Positions 33,604 to 41,946 of a DNA stretch of 64,000 nt are shown here, in pieces. Location: assembly GCA_025928545.1 (NCBI GenBank), contig JAICJH010000010.1:1-64000 (forward strand), written 5' to 3'. Positions within the stretch are counted from its first letter, which is position 1; every line of letters starts with the position of its first letter. The notes beneath the pieces are model-generated. The model made no database searches and was not told the DNA's origin. It worked only from the letters and a program-made list of their open reading frames with translations. This DNA is from Bryobacteraceae bacterium (lineage in GTDB: Bacteria; Acidobacteriota; Terriglobia; Bryobacterales; Bryobacteraceae). Both the position numbers and the translations under genes were made by a program.

Positions 33604-34461
33604 ATGAACCTGCCAATCGGTCCGACTAGACGCGCCGTCCTCCTCGCTGCCGCCAGCGCCGTGTTACCCACCTTCGCGAAAGTCGGCGGCATCGAACTCG
33701 GGGTCTGCGAAAAACCATCCGAGTGGGCCAAATGCGAACAACTGGGCTACGACTATCTGGAGCCCAGTGCCACCACAATCGCCGGTATGACAGATGCGGC
33801 CTTTACCGCGTTTCGAGACCAGCTCAAAGCATCGAAAATATATTGCCGCAGCGCCAATGTCCTGCTCTCCGGCCCCGCGCTCAAAGTAGTCGGTCCCGAC
33901 GTCAATCTCGATGCCGTTGCGAAATTTCTCGACACCACCTTCGACCGCTGCAAAGCTCTGGGCACGAAAGTCATCGTATGGGGAAGCTCCGGCTCGCGCC
34001 GCGTCCCTGACGGCTATTCCCGCGATACCGCCTGGGATCAGATCAAAACCTACCTCGCCCGCGCCGGAGAGATCGCGAAAGCCAAAGGCGTCGTTATCGG
34101 CATCGAGCCGCTCCGCAAGCAGGAGAGCAATATTATCAACACCGGTGCGGAGGCGCTCAAACTCCTGACCGAGGTCAATCATCCCAACGTCCAGATGATC
34201 ATCGACTACTACCATATGTCGGTCGAGCAGGAAGATCCGCAGATCGTCCGGACGGCGAAGGACCACATCGTCCACATGCATTTCGCCAACCCCGCGGGAC
34301 GCCGCTGGCCGCATTCCGCCGATGAAGATCCCGGCTATGCCAAATTTTTCCAGGCAGTGAAGGACATCCGCTACCAGGGCGGCCTTTCCATTGAAGGAAC
34401 CGGCACCTTCGATGCCGATGGCGCCGCCAGCATGGCCTTTTTCAGGAGTTTCCTCGGCTGA
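33604..34461 (+). CDS. Exported TIM-barrel sugar phosphate isomerase/epimerase-like protein
   Basis: 285 residues with a Tat-like leader (TRRAVLLAAASAVLPTFA). The AP endonuclease 2/xylose isomerase-like barrel shows metal-binding type motifs: YDYLEPSATTIAGM, VVIGIEPLRKQESNI (Glu ligand), MIIDYYHMSVEQEDP (Asp/His), VHMHFANPAGR and LSIEGTGTFD (final Glu). The substrate is not predictable; the family includes hydroxypyruvate isomerase and inosose dehydratase. It overlaps nothing and converges with the 34465-35160 gene (3-bp gap). Confidence 0.85.
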   Translation: MNLPIGPTRRAVLLAAASAVLPTFAKVGGIELGVCEKPSEWAKCEQLGYDYLEPSATTIAGMTDAAFTAFRDQLKASKIYCRSANVLLSGPALKVVGPDVNLDAVAKFLDTTFDRCKALGTKVIVWGSSGSRRVPDGYSRDTAWDQIKTYLARAGEIAKAKGVVIGIEPLRKQESNIINTGAEALKLLTEVNHPNVQMIIDYYHMSVEQEDPQIVRTAKDHIVHMHFANPAGRRWPHSADEDPGYAKFFQAVKDIRYQGGLSIEGTGTFDADGAASMAFFRSFLG

Positions 34462-34464
34462 GCC

Positions 34465-35160
34465 TTACCCCTGCCGCCACACCGGAATTTTCAAACGGTG
34501 CCCGCGCGCCCGCCGGATCATTTCTTCCATCCCTCCGGTCTCCAGCCCCTCCAGCAACTTCCGCCCCAGAGTCTTGCGGGCCCGGTCGTTCGAATCTTCC
34601 GCCGCGATCCGAAGATACTGCTCGGCCGTGGAGTCGCTCATCTCCATCACTTGCGACAGGAAAACCCGTTCCATCTCACGCTGGCGTGAAATCCGTTCGA
34701 ATGCTCCCTGTGTATCCGGCCCCTCGAACCCGCCGTTCTCCCAGACTACGCAGTCGATCGAAGCCCGTATATCCAGCATGCGGCGCAGATTATCCAGATT
34801 ATTCCGGCCACGGCTGCTCAGGTCGTCTCCCTGTCGCAGCAGCAGCGACGTATATGAGGGCTCTGCGCTGATAAAGCGTCTCGCTCCCGGCAAAAAGTCG
34901 CCTTTTTCCGGATTGCGCAGTGTGTCGGAATAATGGATGACGGAATAAGGCTTGCCCCGCGGCCCGGTCATGTCGAACCGCACCCCCAGTAATGCAATAG
35001 CGCGGGCCGCGTCGTTTAAAACAATCACCGAATACGGCAAAGCAGGCGCGATCAGTATGCGCGGCGCCCTGCCCAGCAACTCGGACAATGCCTGCTCGAA
35101 CCCCTGCGATTCAAGACCCAGCAAACCGATGCCGGCAATATTACAGGGCGTGATCTGCAT
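34465..35160 (-). CDS. Hypothetical protein
   Basis: 231 residues with no family I recognise. The middle part includes PYSVIVLNDAARAIALLGVRFDMTGPRGKPYSVIHYSDTLRNPEKGD, which looks like a compact alpha/beta or Ig-type domain. The C-terminal third is strongly helical and charged (NLDNLRRMLDIRASID, QREMERVFLSQVMEMSDS). No signal peptide or membrane segment is evident. It is head-to-head with pyrF, with only 11 bp between the start codons, so regulation of the two genes may be linked. Good codon use and length support a real gene. Confidence 0.65.
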   Translation of the reverse strand: MQITPCNIAGIGLLGLESQGFEQALSELLGRAPRILIAPALPYSVIVLNDAARAIALLGVRFDMTGPRGKPYSVIHYSDTLRNPEKGDFLPGARRFISAEPSYTSLLLRQGDDLSSRGRNNLDNLRRMLDIRASIDCVVWENGGFEGPDTQGAFERISRQREMERVFLSQVMEMSDSTAEQYLRIAAEDSNDRARKTLGRKLLEGLETGGMEEMIRRARGHRLKIPVWRQG

Positions 35161-35171
35161 TGAGGTGTCTT

Positions 35172-35900
35172 ATGATTGTAGACGAATTGAACAGCCAACC
35201 CGAGTTACCGGATCCCCTTATTTTTGCCCTCGATTTTGATTCTGCCGCCGAGGCGGACAAACTCGTCGACGCGCTGGGCGATGCCGGCGGTTTTTACAAG
35301 GTCGGCATGGAACTATTCGCCGCGGCAGGGCCCGACTACGTCCGGAGCCTGACAGGCCGAGGCAAGCGCGTTTTCCTCGACATGAAGTACTACGATATCG
35401 GGGAGACCGTCAGGCGCGCCGTAGCTGTGGCCGCGAAATCCGGCGCGACATTTTTGACGGTCCACGCTGTAGGCCAGGTCATGCGCGCCGCTATCGAAGG
35501 CCGCGGCGACTCTCCCATGAAACTGCTGGCCGTGACCGTGCTGACCAGTCTCGACGACAATGACCTGCACGACATGGGACACTCGTGCACAGTCAGTGAG
35601 CTGGTGGCGAAGCGTGTTGCGCAGGCGCGCGACCTCGGCATCGAAGGTATAGTAGCCTCTCCGCTGGAAGCCCGCTCCATCCGGCAAATCGCCGGCCCCG
35701 GCGCCGTCCTGGTAACGCCCGGCGTCCGTTCGCGCGGTGCCAGCCAGGGCGATCAGAAGCGCGTCGCCACCCCAGCGGACGCGATCCGCGACGGCGCCAG
35801 TTATCTGGTGATCGGCCGTCAGGTGACCCGCGCAGCCGACCCCGTGGCGGCAGTAGCAGCCATCCGCGATGAGTTGAGCGGAATTCTGTGCACCAGGTAG
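35172..35900 (+). CDS. pyrF: Orotidine 5'-phosphate decarboxylase
   Basis: 242 residues. Last step of UMP synthesis, OMP to UMP plus CO2. Early strand IFALDFDSAAEADKLVDAL, catalytic array DMKYYDIGETVRRAV (D-K-x-x-D type), then TVLTSLDDNDLHDMG, GIVASPLEA, LVTPGVRSRGASQGDQKRV and YLVIGRQVTRAADPV, all standard. GAGG at 35162-35165 is 6 bp before the ATG at 35172; a TTG at 35160 would overlap the divergent gene. The DedA gene begins within its last codons. Confidence 0.96.
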   Translation: MIVDELNSQPELPDPLIFALDFDSAAEADKLVDALGDAGGFYKVGMELFAAAGPDYVRSLTGRGKRVFLDMKYYDIGETVRRAVAVAAKSGATFLTVHAVGQVMRAAIEGRGDSPMKLLAVTVLTSLDDNDLHDMGHSCTVSELVAKRVAQARDLGIEGIVASPLEARSIRQIAGPGAVLVTPGVRSRGASQGDQKRVATPADAIRDGASYLVIGRQVTRAADPVAAVAAIRDELSGILCTR

Positions 35901-36475
35901 ATCAGTTCCTCGCAGCCTACGGCTATTTCGCCTTGTTCGGGTTGCTCATGTTGGGTATTGTCGGTCCCCTGATACCCGATGAAACGATCCTGGTCCTCGC
36001 CGGGATCGCCATCCACCGCGGCCAGATGCACCCTGTCGCCGCACTCTGCGTTGCCACCGCCGGAAGCCTGTGCGGCATTACCCTCAGCTACCTGCTGGGT
36101 CGCACCGGCGTGGTGTATGCGCTGCATAAATTTCCTTTTCTCGATCGGCACGTCGCCAGTCATCTTCCCGAGGCCCATAAGTGGTTTGACCGGTTCGGCA
36201 AATGGACCCTCTTTTTCGGCTATTTCATCGCCGGCGTCCGGCATTTCACCGCGCTGGTGGCCGGAACCAGCGGGCTGGACCCGAAGACGTTCGCCATGTA
36301 CGCCTATCCGGGAGGCTGCATCTGGGTGGCGTGTTTTCTCGCCATGGGCTACTACCTGGGCGAAGAATGGCAAAGTCTCGCCCATAACCTCGATACCGCG
36401 GCAATCGTCGTGGCCGCCGCAGTCGCCATCGCGGCCGCAGCCTGGTGGCTGTGGAAAAGGCGCCACATTAATTAA
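35888..36475 (+). CDS. DedA family membrane protein
   Basis: 195 residues. The start is GTG at 35888, 13 bp inside pyrF, implying translational coupling. DedA/SNARE-associated motifs: FLAAYGYFALFGLLMLGIVGPLIPDETILVLAGI near the N-terminus, the signature GxxxxxFGKWTLFFGYFIAGVRHFTALVAGTSG, then about four further membrane segments and a basic end (LWKRRHIN). DedA proteins help flip or recycle lipid carriers such as undecaprenyl phosphate and support pH homeostasis (family knowledge). An AT-rich stretch of about 60 bp follows. Confidence 0.93.
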   Translation: MHQVDQFLAAYGYFALFGLLMLGIVGPLIPDETILVLAGIAIHRGQMHPVAALCVATAGSLCGITLSYLLGRTGVVYALHKFPFLDRHVASHLPEAHKWFDRFGKWTLFFGYFIAGVRHFTALVAGTSGLDPKTFAMYAYPGGCIWVACFLAMGYYLGEEWQSLAHNLDTAAIVVAAAVAIAAAAWWLWKRRHIN

Positions 36476-36536
36476 TAAATACCTTATTGTTTTTTTAGCA
36501 ACTTATCTCCTGAGAATGCGTTAATTAATCAGGAAC

Positions 36537-37400
36537 ATGTCCATTGATGTAACCGTGATGGCGCGGAAGATGCGTTTTGTAGTGGTTCACTACCACATCT
36601 TCAAGAACGCGGGCACAACGGTGGAGCGCGTTCTCGAACGCGAATTTGCCGGCCGATTCGCCCGAATACACGGGCCCACGCCGGACGCTGTTCTCGATGC
36701 GGAAGATCTTACGGCCTTCCTGAACGATCACCCGAATGTTCAGGCAATCACGAGCCATCATCTTCGTTATCCCGTTCCGCAGATGAGAAATGTCGTGATT
36801 TTCGACTGTTGTTTTCTGCGGCACCCGCTGGACCGGATCGATTCCCTGTACAGTTATTATCGAAAAATCGATTCCATGGATCCGCTCTCCCGCAGCGCTC
36901 ACCGGCTTACTGCCGCGGATTTTGTCCGGCAATTACTGAATCATTCGCCGGAACAGATCTCGAATGTTCAGCTGACATATCTCGCGAACCGCGGCGCGTT
37001 TACCCGGCCCGCCAACAAAGGCGACCTCCGGCGCGCGGTTCAGACCGTCCGCAATATGGCCCTGCCCGGGGTGGTGGAGATGTTTCGCGAAAGCATGGTG
37101 GCGGCCGAATACTTCCTGCGGCCGGCATTTCCTTCCATTTGCCTGGCCGCCTTGCCGGCCAACGTCAGCCGGCCGATGCTGCCGAGCGTCACCGACCGCC
37201 AAAGCCGCTTAATCCAACTCTGGGGCCGGGGGCTTTACGAAGAACTGAAGCGGCTCAACGAGCTCGACCTGCAACTGGTGGCGCACGCCGAAGAAGAGAT
37301 TCGCCGAAGACTGTTACTTGTTCCGGCCGTTCCCGACCGGTTAAAGGAATTCGCAGGCCGCACCATGGCGCTGGCTACAGCCGCCGCTACGACGGCTTGA
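36537..37400 (+). CDS. Sulfotransferase-family protein
   Basis: 287 residues. The 5'-phosphosulfate loop is VVVHYHIFKNAGTTVERVLE and the 3'-phosphate segment is FLRHPLDRIDSLYSYYR, both typical of Sulfotransfer_2-type enzymes that use PAPS. No signal peptide is present, so it is cytosolic or carried by an upstream membrane system. The acceptor is unknown; cell-surface glycan or lipid is usual. AGGA sits next to the ATG at 36537. The 3' end overlaps a small convergent gene by 14 bp. Its first 50 bp follow an AT-rich region, as for a promoter. Confidence 0.85.
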   Translation: MSIDVTVMARKMRFVVVHYHIFKNAGTTVERVLEREFAGRFARIHGPTPDAVLDAEDLTAFLNDHPNVQAITSHHLRYPVPQMRNVVIFDCCFLRHPLDRIDSLYSYYRKIDSMDPLSRSAHRLTAADFVRQLLNHSPEQISNVQLTYLANRGAFTRPANKGDLRRAVQTVRNMALPGVVEMFRESMVAAEYFLRPAFPSICLAALPANVSRPMLPSVTDRQSRLIQLWGRGLYEELKRLNELDLQLVAHAEEEIRRRLLLVPAVPDRLKEFAGRTMALATAAATTA

Positions 37401-37563
37401 TATTGATCAGCCCGCTGCCTTCTTCCTCTTCTTCCCCATCGAACTCCTGAGCCTCATAGTCGGGAGCGAGGATCGAGTAGATGGCATCGAGCTTATCCTG
37501 CAACTCGTTGTTCTGCTCCTCGAGTTGGCGGATCCGCTCCAAAAGTTCCTGTTCGCTCGGCAT
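37387..37563 (-). CDS. Small coiled-coil protein, 58 residues
   Basis: Read from the DNA: ATG at 37563, MPSEQELLERIRQLEEQN and onward with clear heptads (E-L-L-x-x-I-x-x-L-x-x-Q), then a C-terminal acidic patch (FDGEEEEEGSG) and NIKPS before TAG. The start is 4 bp after the stop of the frame C part of the pseudogene, so it belongs to the same minus-strand transcript. The 3' end overlaps the convergent sulfotransferase by 14 bp. It is short enough to escape many gene callers. Function unknown; the shape suggests an adaptor or oligomerisation helix. Confidence 0.75.
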   Translation of the reverse strand: MPSEQELLERIRQLEEQNNELQDKLDAIYSILAPDYEAQEFDGEEEEEGSGLINIKPS

Positions 37564-37567
37564 GTTT

Positions 37568-38916
37568 CTACTCTACGGCACCCCCACATAGTCGAACCCT
37601 GCCCTCACCCTGAATAGTCAGGTTGTTCTCCTCGGCGCGTGCCAGCACTGCCTTTCCGACCACCTCGCCAGCGAGGATCACCGATACCGTTTCGGTTCGC
37701 CGCCGGGGTCCATACCCGGAGAGAAAGAATTGAATCGGCCGGGAATAGGTCGAATTTGTACCTGAGCCCTGAAACCGGGTAAGCGATATGGTCAGCACGC
37801 TGGATATCGAAGTTTCGGCCTGGAGCATAATCCTGCAGGATGTTGAGCCGGATGGACTCCGCGATATTTCGGCGGTCCAGTTCCACGTAGGTATCCTCCG
37901 CGGTCGTGAACACATGATCGAATTCCATGCGGTCCGGCTGTTGTTCGGGCGGGCCCTTGAGGCGGAATACCTGAATCTGCGGGTCGCCGTAGAGAAGGCG
38001 CAGAACGAACATCGAGTCATAGCCATTGCCCGACGGATAGTCGTCCGCAAAGAGTATCCGGGCTCCCGGCTTCATGGTTGGGTATGCTCGCTGTACCTTG
38101 TCGGCCAGCCGCCATTCGGGCGAATCGCGGACCCGCCAAGGTTCCGGCCAGTGACTGGCATGGACCCACACCATGAGTGCCGTCAATGCGCCGAGCACGG
38201 CCAGGTGCTGCGAGGCCAGTCCGATCAGCGCCGCAAAGTAAAGACCCAGCCCGAGGTAAGGAACGCAGCACCGCACGGTTGCTAAGCAAGACCGCGATCA
38301 GCATCATCAAAACCAGCGTGATCGCGGCGGCAGCTGCCGTGAAGCGGACCTGCCGGTAGAACAGGAGGCTCATGTATTCAGTCACGTTCTTCAGCCAGAA
38401 CCCGAAATCGACGTGCGGCCTGTAGGAGGAGTGGTCGAGGAAGCCGGGGATGCCACGCAACCGGCCCAGGACGAATAAGCCCAGAATGATGGCAAGCGCG
38501 CCATAGAGCCGTATCGTGGAACGGGTCCATTGCCTTGCCTGATGGCCATGAATTCGAAAGAAAGCGGCGCCGCCGTCCCGGTAATCCTGTTCTGTTACGA
38601 ATGCACTTACCGCATCGGTCGTACTCAGGTAGAGGTCCTGGAAATTCCCGTGCACCACAGAAGCAGACGGGGCCAGCGCCCTGAAGAATCGCCATGCCAT
38701 GAACACGTTTCCGACGAGCAGCAGCCAGGAAAGAACGTAGAGAGGCAGCGGGTGAAAGCCGAAGATGCTGTAGACCACCCGGCACACTGCGGTGCCCAGC
38801 GGGCGCGATATGGGCATCCACGGAAGTATCTGGGCTTTCCAGATCTTCAGCGCGGGCGTGGTCCAGGCGTAGAACGCGAGGATGGCTACGCAATAGAATT
38901 CAATTCGGCGGGTCAT
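37568..38916 (-). pseudogene. Decayed polytopic membrane protein gene with at least two frameshifts
   Basis: Three overlapping frames join up into one protein-like product. Frame A (38916 to about 38285) has an N-terminal helix pair and FGFWLKNVTEYMSLLFYRQ; frame B (about 38285 to 37735) has VPYLGLGLYFAALIG and a soluble part (FADDYPSGNGYDSMFVLRLLYG); frame C (about 37735 to 37568) ends ILAGEVVGKAVLARAEENNLT. Each shift equals one extra base. It resembles glycosyltransferase-like multi-pass proteins but appears to lack segments, for example where the helix after AVLLSNR should continue. Sequencing error is possible for one shift. The start overlaps hyuB's stop in ATGA. Confidence 0.65.
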
Positions 38917-40475
38917 CCAAAGCCGCCGCCGCCCGGCGTGGAGATCCGCAGGACACTGTCGCGTGGGGCGGTGACTCTGGTCTTCGCCGGCAGCTTTCGC
39001 GGCTTTCCCTTCTCCACGAGTTCGTTCACTCCGGGCGAACCGGCCTTTCCGCCGGCAAGGCCATAGGGGCCACGATCACGCCGATCTGACAAGATCGTCA
39101 CGTCCGCTTCTTCCAGAAAACGCAGCTCGCGGACGATGCCGTCGCCCCCGGAATGCTTCCCCTGGCCGCCAGATCCGGTCCGAATCCGGTACGACCGAAC
39201 CTGCACCGGATAATCGTGCTCGAACGCTTCCACAGGAGTGTTCCAGCTGTTGGTCATGTGGGTATGGATGGCTGAGCGGCCATCGCGAGCCGAAGCACCC
39301 ATTCCGCCGGCGATGGTTTCGTAATACGAGAACGGCCGGTTACGCAATGTATCCCAGCCACCGAAACTGATGTTGTTCATCGTGCCGGAACTGGCCGCGG
39401 GAATCCGGTCCGGCACCGCCTGCGCGAGAGCGCCAAGGATGACATCCGTGATGCGCTGCGACGTTTCCACATTGCCGGCCGCCATCGCCGCCGGTAATCC
39501 AGCATTGACGATGCTGCGTTCCGGGGCGATGATGCGGATGGGCCGCAACAAACCCGCGTTGTAAGGAACATCGGCCGGAATGAGGCAGCGGAAACAATAC
39601 ATCGCAGCCGCCACTGCGATTGCGTAGTTCGCATTGACGCAGCCAGCCACCTGCGGACTCGAGCCCGTGAAATCGACTTCGGCCCGATCCCCTTTGATCC
39701 GGATGCAGACCACGATTGGAACCGGTTCACCGCCTATTCCGTCGTTATCGAGGAAGTCCTGAAATCGGTATTCTCCGTCGGGAATTCCACGCAGCATTTC
39801 GCGGGTGACTCGCTCGGAGTAGTCCACCAGGGCGGCAGCGTTTTTTCGCGTGCGGGCAGCACCGTAGCGGGAGACAATCTCACGCAACCGCTCTTCTCCG
39901 CGGCGGTTCGCCATCGTCTGCGCGAGCAGGTCGCCGCGGCGCTCATCGGGTGTGCGGACATTGGCCAGCACCAGATTCATTACGTCCGTCTGGACCTTGC
40001 CGCCCCGGATCAACATGACCGGAGGAATTCGCAGGCCTTCCTGATAAATCTCCCGCGCCATCGGCATTGAGCCCGGGCTCATACCGCCGACATCGGCGTG
40101 ATGAGCGCGGTTCGCCACAAAAAAGGCGGGCTTTTTCCCGCCGGCGAACACGGCTGACACCGCGGTGATATCGGGAAGATGAGTGCCGCCACGAAACGGA
40201 TCGTTGACAATCGCGACGTCGCCCGGCGTCAGTTCGAATTCCGCCAAAATATGCTGGACAGAGAGCGGCATCGCTCCCAGGTGGACGGGCATGTGGTCGC
40301 CCATGGCGATGGTCTGACCGGCGGCATCATAGACGGCGCAGGAATAATCGCGACGTTCCTTGATATTGGCGCTGAAGGCGGTGCGGCGCAGGACGGCGCC
40401 CATTTCTTCGGCAATGGAGACGAACAGATTGCGGAAGACCTCCAGGTCTCCGTGGGTAGACGGCTTATTTCGCAT
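38913..40475 (-). CDS. hyuB: Hydantoinase B / oxoprolinase family protein
   Basis: 520 residues, usual length for the HyuB subunit. Typical start FRNLFVSIAEEMGAVLRRTAFSANIKERRDYSCAV, then GDVAIVNDPFRGGTHLPDITAV and a C-terminal HSGGDGIVRELRFLEEADVTILSDRRDRGPYGLAGG. HyuB works with HyuA in ATP-dependent cleavage of hydantoins or 5-oxoproline; no hyuA gene is beside it, so the partner must be elsewhere. It starts 11 bp inside the BNR gene and ends over the start of the decayed membrane gene. Substrate is unknown. Confidence 0.93.
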   Translation of the reverse strand: MRNKPSTHGDLEVFRNLFVSIAEEMGAVLRRTAFSANIKERRDYSCAVYDAAGQTIAMGDHMPVHLGAMPLSVQHILAEFELTPGDVAIVNDPFRGGTHLPDITAVSAVFAGGKKPAFFVANRAHHADVGGMSPGSMPMAREIYQEGLRIPPVMLIRGGKVQTDVMNLVLANVRTPDERRGDLLAQTMANRRGEERLREIVSRYGAARTRKNAAALVDYSERVTREMLRGIPDGEYRFQDFLDNDGIGGEPVPIVVCIRIKGDRAEVDFTGSSPQVAGCVNANYAIAVAAAMYCFRCLIPADVPYNAGLLRPIRIIAPERSIVNAGLPAAMAAGNVETSQRITDVILGALAQAVPDRIPAASSGTMNNISFGGWDTLRNRPFSYYETIAGGMGASARDGRSAIHTHMTNSWNTPVEAFEHDYPVQVRSYRIRTGSGGQGKHSGGDGIVRELRFLEEADVTILSDRRDRGPYGLAGGKAGSPGVNELVEKGKPRKLPAKTRVTAPRDSVLRISTPGGGGFG

Positions 40476-41277
40476 CCTGCCTCACTTCCGGCGCCGGGGG
40501 CTCCGGTTCCGGTGGAGGTGGTGGCGATCCGCAGGCTGCGATTTGAACGGGGAAAGAAGCTATCCTGGTCCACTTTTCGCCGTCGCGTTTTTCGACGATG
40601 TAGGCGTGGGTCCTGCTGTCCGTGCCGATCCGGTAGTCGATATTCTCAACGGCGGGAGCGCGGCGCAGGCGCGGCGGCTGTGCGGTCTGGCTGACGATCG
40701 TCCAGCTGTCTCCGCCGGTGTGCGTTTCGTACAGGTGGTAGCGGCCGCCTTCGGCCGACCGGCCGGCATCGACAATCAGTTCTCCGTGATCGGCTGAATC
40801 AAACCAAAATCGCTGGACATAGCCGGGACCACCCTCTTCCGTAATCTGCTTCCTGCGCCACGTGGCTCCGCCATCGGTGGTGATCAGGATGAAAGGATCG
40901 CGCGCCAGGGGAATCTGCACTTCACCCGCGGCCCATGAGTGGGTGGCGTCGAACAGCTGTACCTGATCGAGTGCGGCGCCTGGTGCGTGAGGAAGCTGCT
41001 CTTTCCAGGTCTTGCCTCCGTCGCCGCTGAAGAACAGGAGCGATGCAAGGGTGGCGGAGGGTCCGTGAAAGTTGCCGGCCACGGCGAGCTTTCCCGAGGC
41101 GCCGGACGCGGAGATTGCGCTGAGTTCGAGATAGACGGGGCAGGGATCGGAATCGGAACAGGTCATGCCCGCTGCGATCAGTTCTTCCTGAATACAGTCG
41201 AACCTGAGTCTGGTGGCATCCTGCGCAAATACGCCGCAGGCGACCGACAGGAAGACCATGAGAAGTCGCGACCGCAC
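40465..41277 (-). CDS. Secreted BNR/sialidase-like repeat protein
   Basis: 270 residues from GTG at 41277, which gives a good signal peptide (RSRLLMVFLSVACGVFA); ATG at 41259 is the alternative. BNR-type Asp boxes are visible: FFSGDGGKTWKEQL, ITTDGGATWRRKQI and THTGGDSWTIVS. The C-terminus is Pro-rich (PPPPPEPEPPAPEV). It looks like a partial beta-propeller (three to four blades), with no catalytic sialidase residues recognisable. The open frame upstream of 41277 is a chance frame. It leads a minus-strand operon with hyuB, which overlaps it by 11 bp. Confidence 0.75.
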   Translation of the reverse strand: MRSRLLMVFLSVACGVFAQDATRLRFDCIQEELIAAGMTCSDSDPCPVYLELSAISASGASGKLAVAGNFHGPSATLASLLFFSGDGGKTWKEQLPHAPGAALDQVQLFDATHSWAAGEVQIPLARDPFILITTDGGATWRRKQITEEGGPGYVQRFWFDSADHGELIVDAGRSAEGGRYHLYETHTGGDSWTIVSQTAQPPRLRRAPAVENIDYRIGTDSRTHAYIVEKRDGEKWTRIASFPVQIAACGSPPPPPEPEPPAPEVRQDAK

Positions 41278-41319
41278 TCTAGTTGGCAATTTTACACACC
41301 CTGCACCGATAATAAAGGA

Positions 41320-41943
41320 ATGGCGCGCCTGCTCCCGCTCTTCCCGCTCCAACTGGTCGTCTTTCCGGGGAGCGCCACACCCCTGCACATTTTCGAACAG
41401 CGCTATCGCGAGATGGTCGGCGAGGCGGAAGCCGAGGGGACGGAATTCGGCATTGTTCGCACCGTCGTCCGTGGCGAGGAGAGCGGTCTGGCCAATACCG
41501 GATGTACGGTCACGGTGGAATCGATCGTCGAACGTTATCCGGACGGCCGCTTCGACGTGATCACTCGCGGGCATCGGCGCTTTCAGCTTGTGTCGCTCGA
41601 CGACGACAAAGATTACCTGCGCGGCACGGTGGATTATTTCGACGATGAACAGGCGGAGCCGATTCCGGACGATCTGATGGACCGCGCGATGGCCGCCTAT
41701 GCGCGCCTGAACGAAGGCGCCGCTACTCTGCCGCGATCGGCCCACAATCTCAGTTTTCGGCTGGCTGACGGCATCGACGATCTCGATTTTCGCAGCATGA
41801 TGCTCCAGACCCGCTCCGAAATGCAGCGGCTGCGTTCGTTCACCGAATTTGTCGACGTATATATTTCGCGGCGGCAGTATGTCAACCTGATGAAGAAGAA
41901 GGCGCCCACAAACGGGTCGGGGCACAAACGGCCGGGAGTCTGA
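41320..41943 (+). CDS. LON N-terminal (substrate-binding) domain protein
   Basis: 207 residues. LPLFPLQLVVFPGSATPLHIFEQRYREMV is the signature of the LON N-terminal domain, followed by EFGIVRTVVRGEESGLANTGCTVTVESI and FDVITRGHRRFQLV. No ATPase or protease part is present, as in many free-standing LON-domain proteins of unknown function. AAAGGA at 41314-41319 directly touches the ATG. It is the first gene of a plus-strand operon (4-bp gap to the TonB gene) and divergent from the BNR gene by 42 bp. Confidence 0.9.
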   Translation: MARLLPLFPLQLVVFPGSATPLHIFEQRYREMVGEAEAEGTEFGIVRTVVRGEESGLANTGCTVTVESIVERYPDGRFDVITRGHRRFQLVSLDDDKDYLRGTVDYFDDEQAEPIPDDLMDRAMAAYARLNEGAATLPRSAHNLSFRLADGIDDLDFRSMMLQTRSEMQRLRSFTEFVDVYISRRQYVNLMKKKAPTNGSGHKRPGV

Positions 41944-41946
41944 AGC

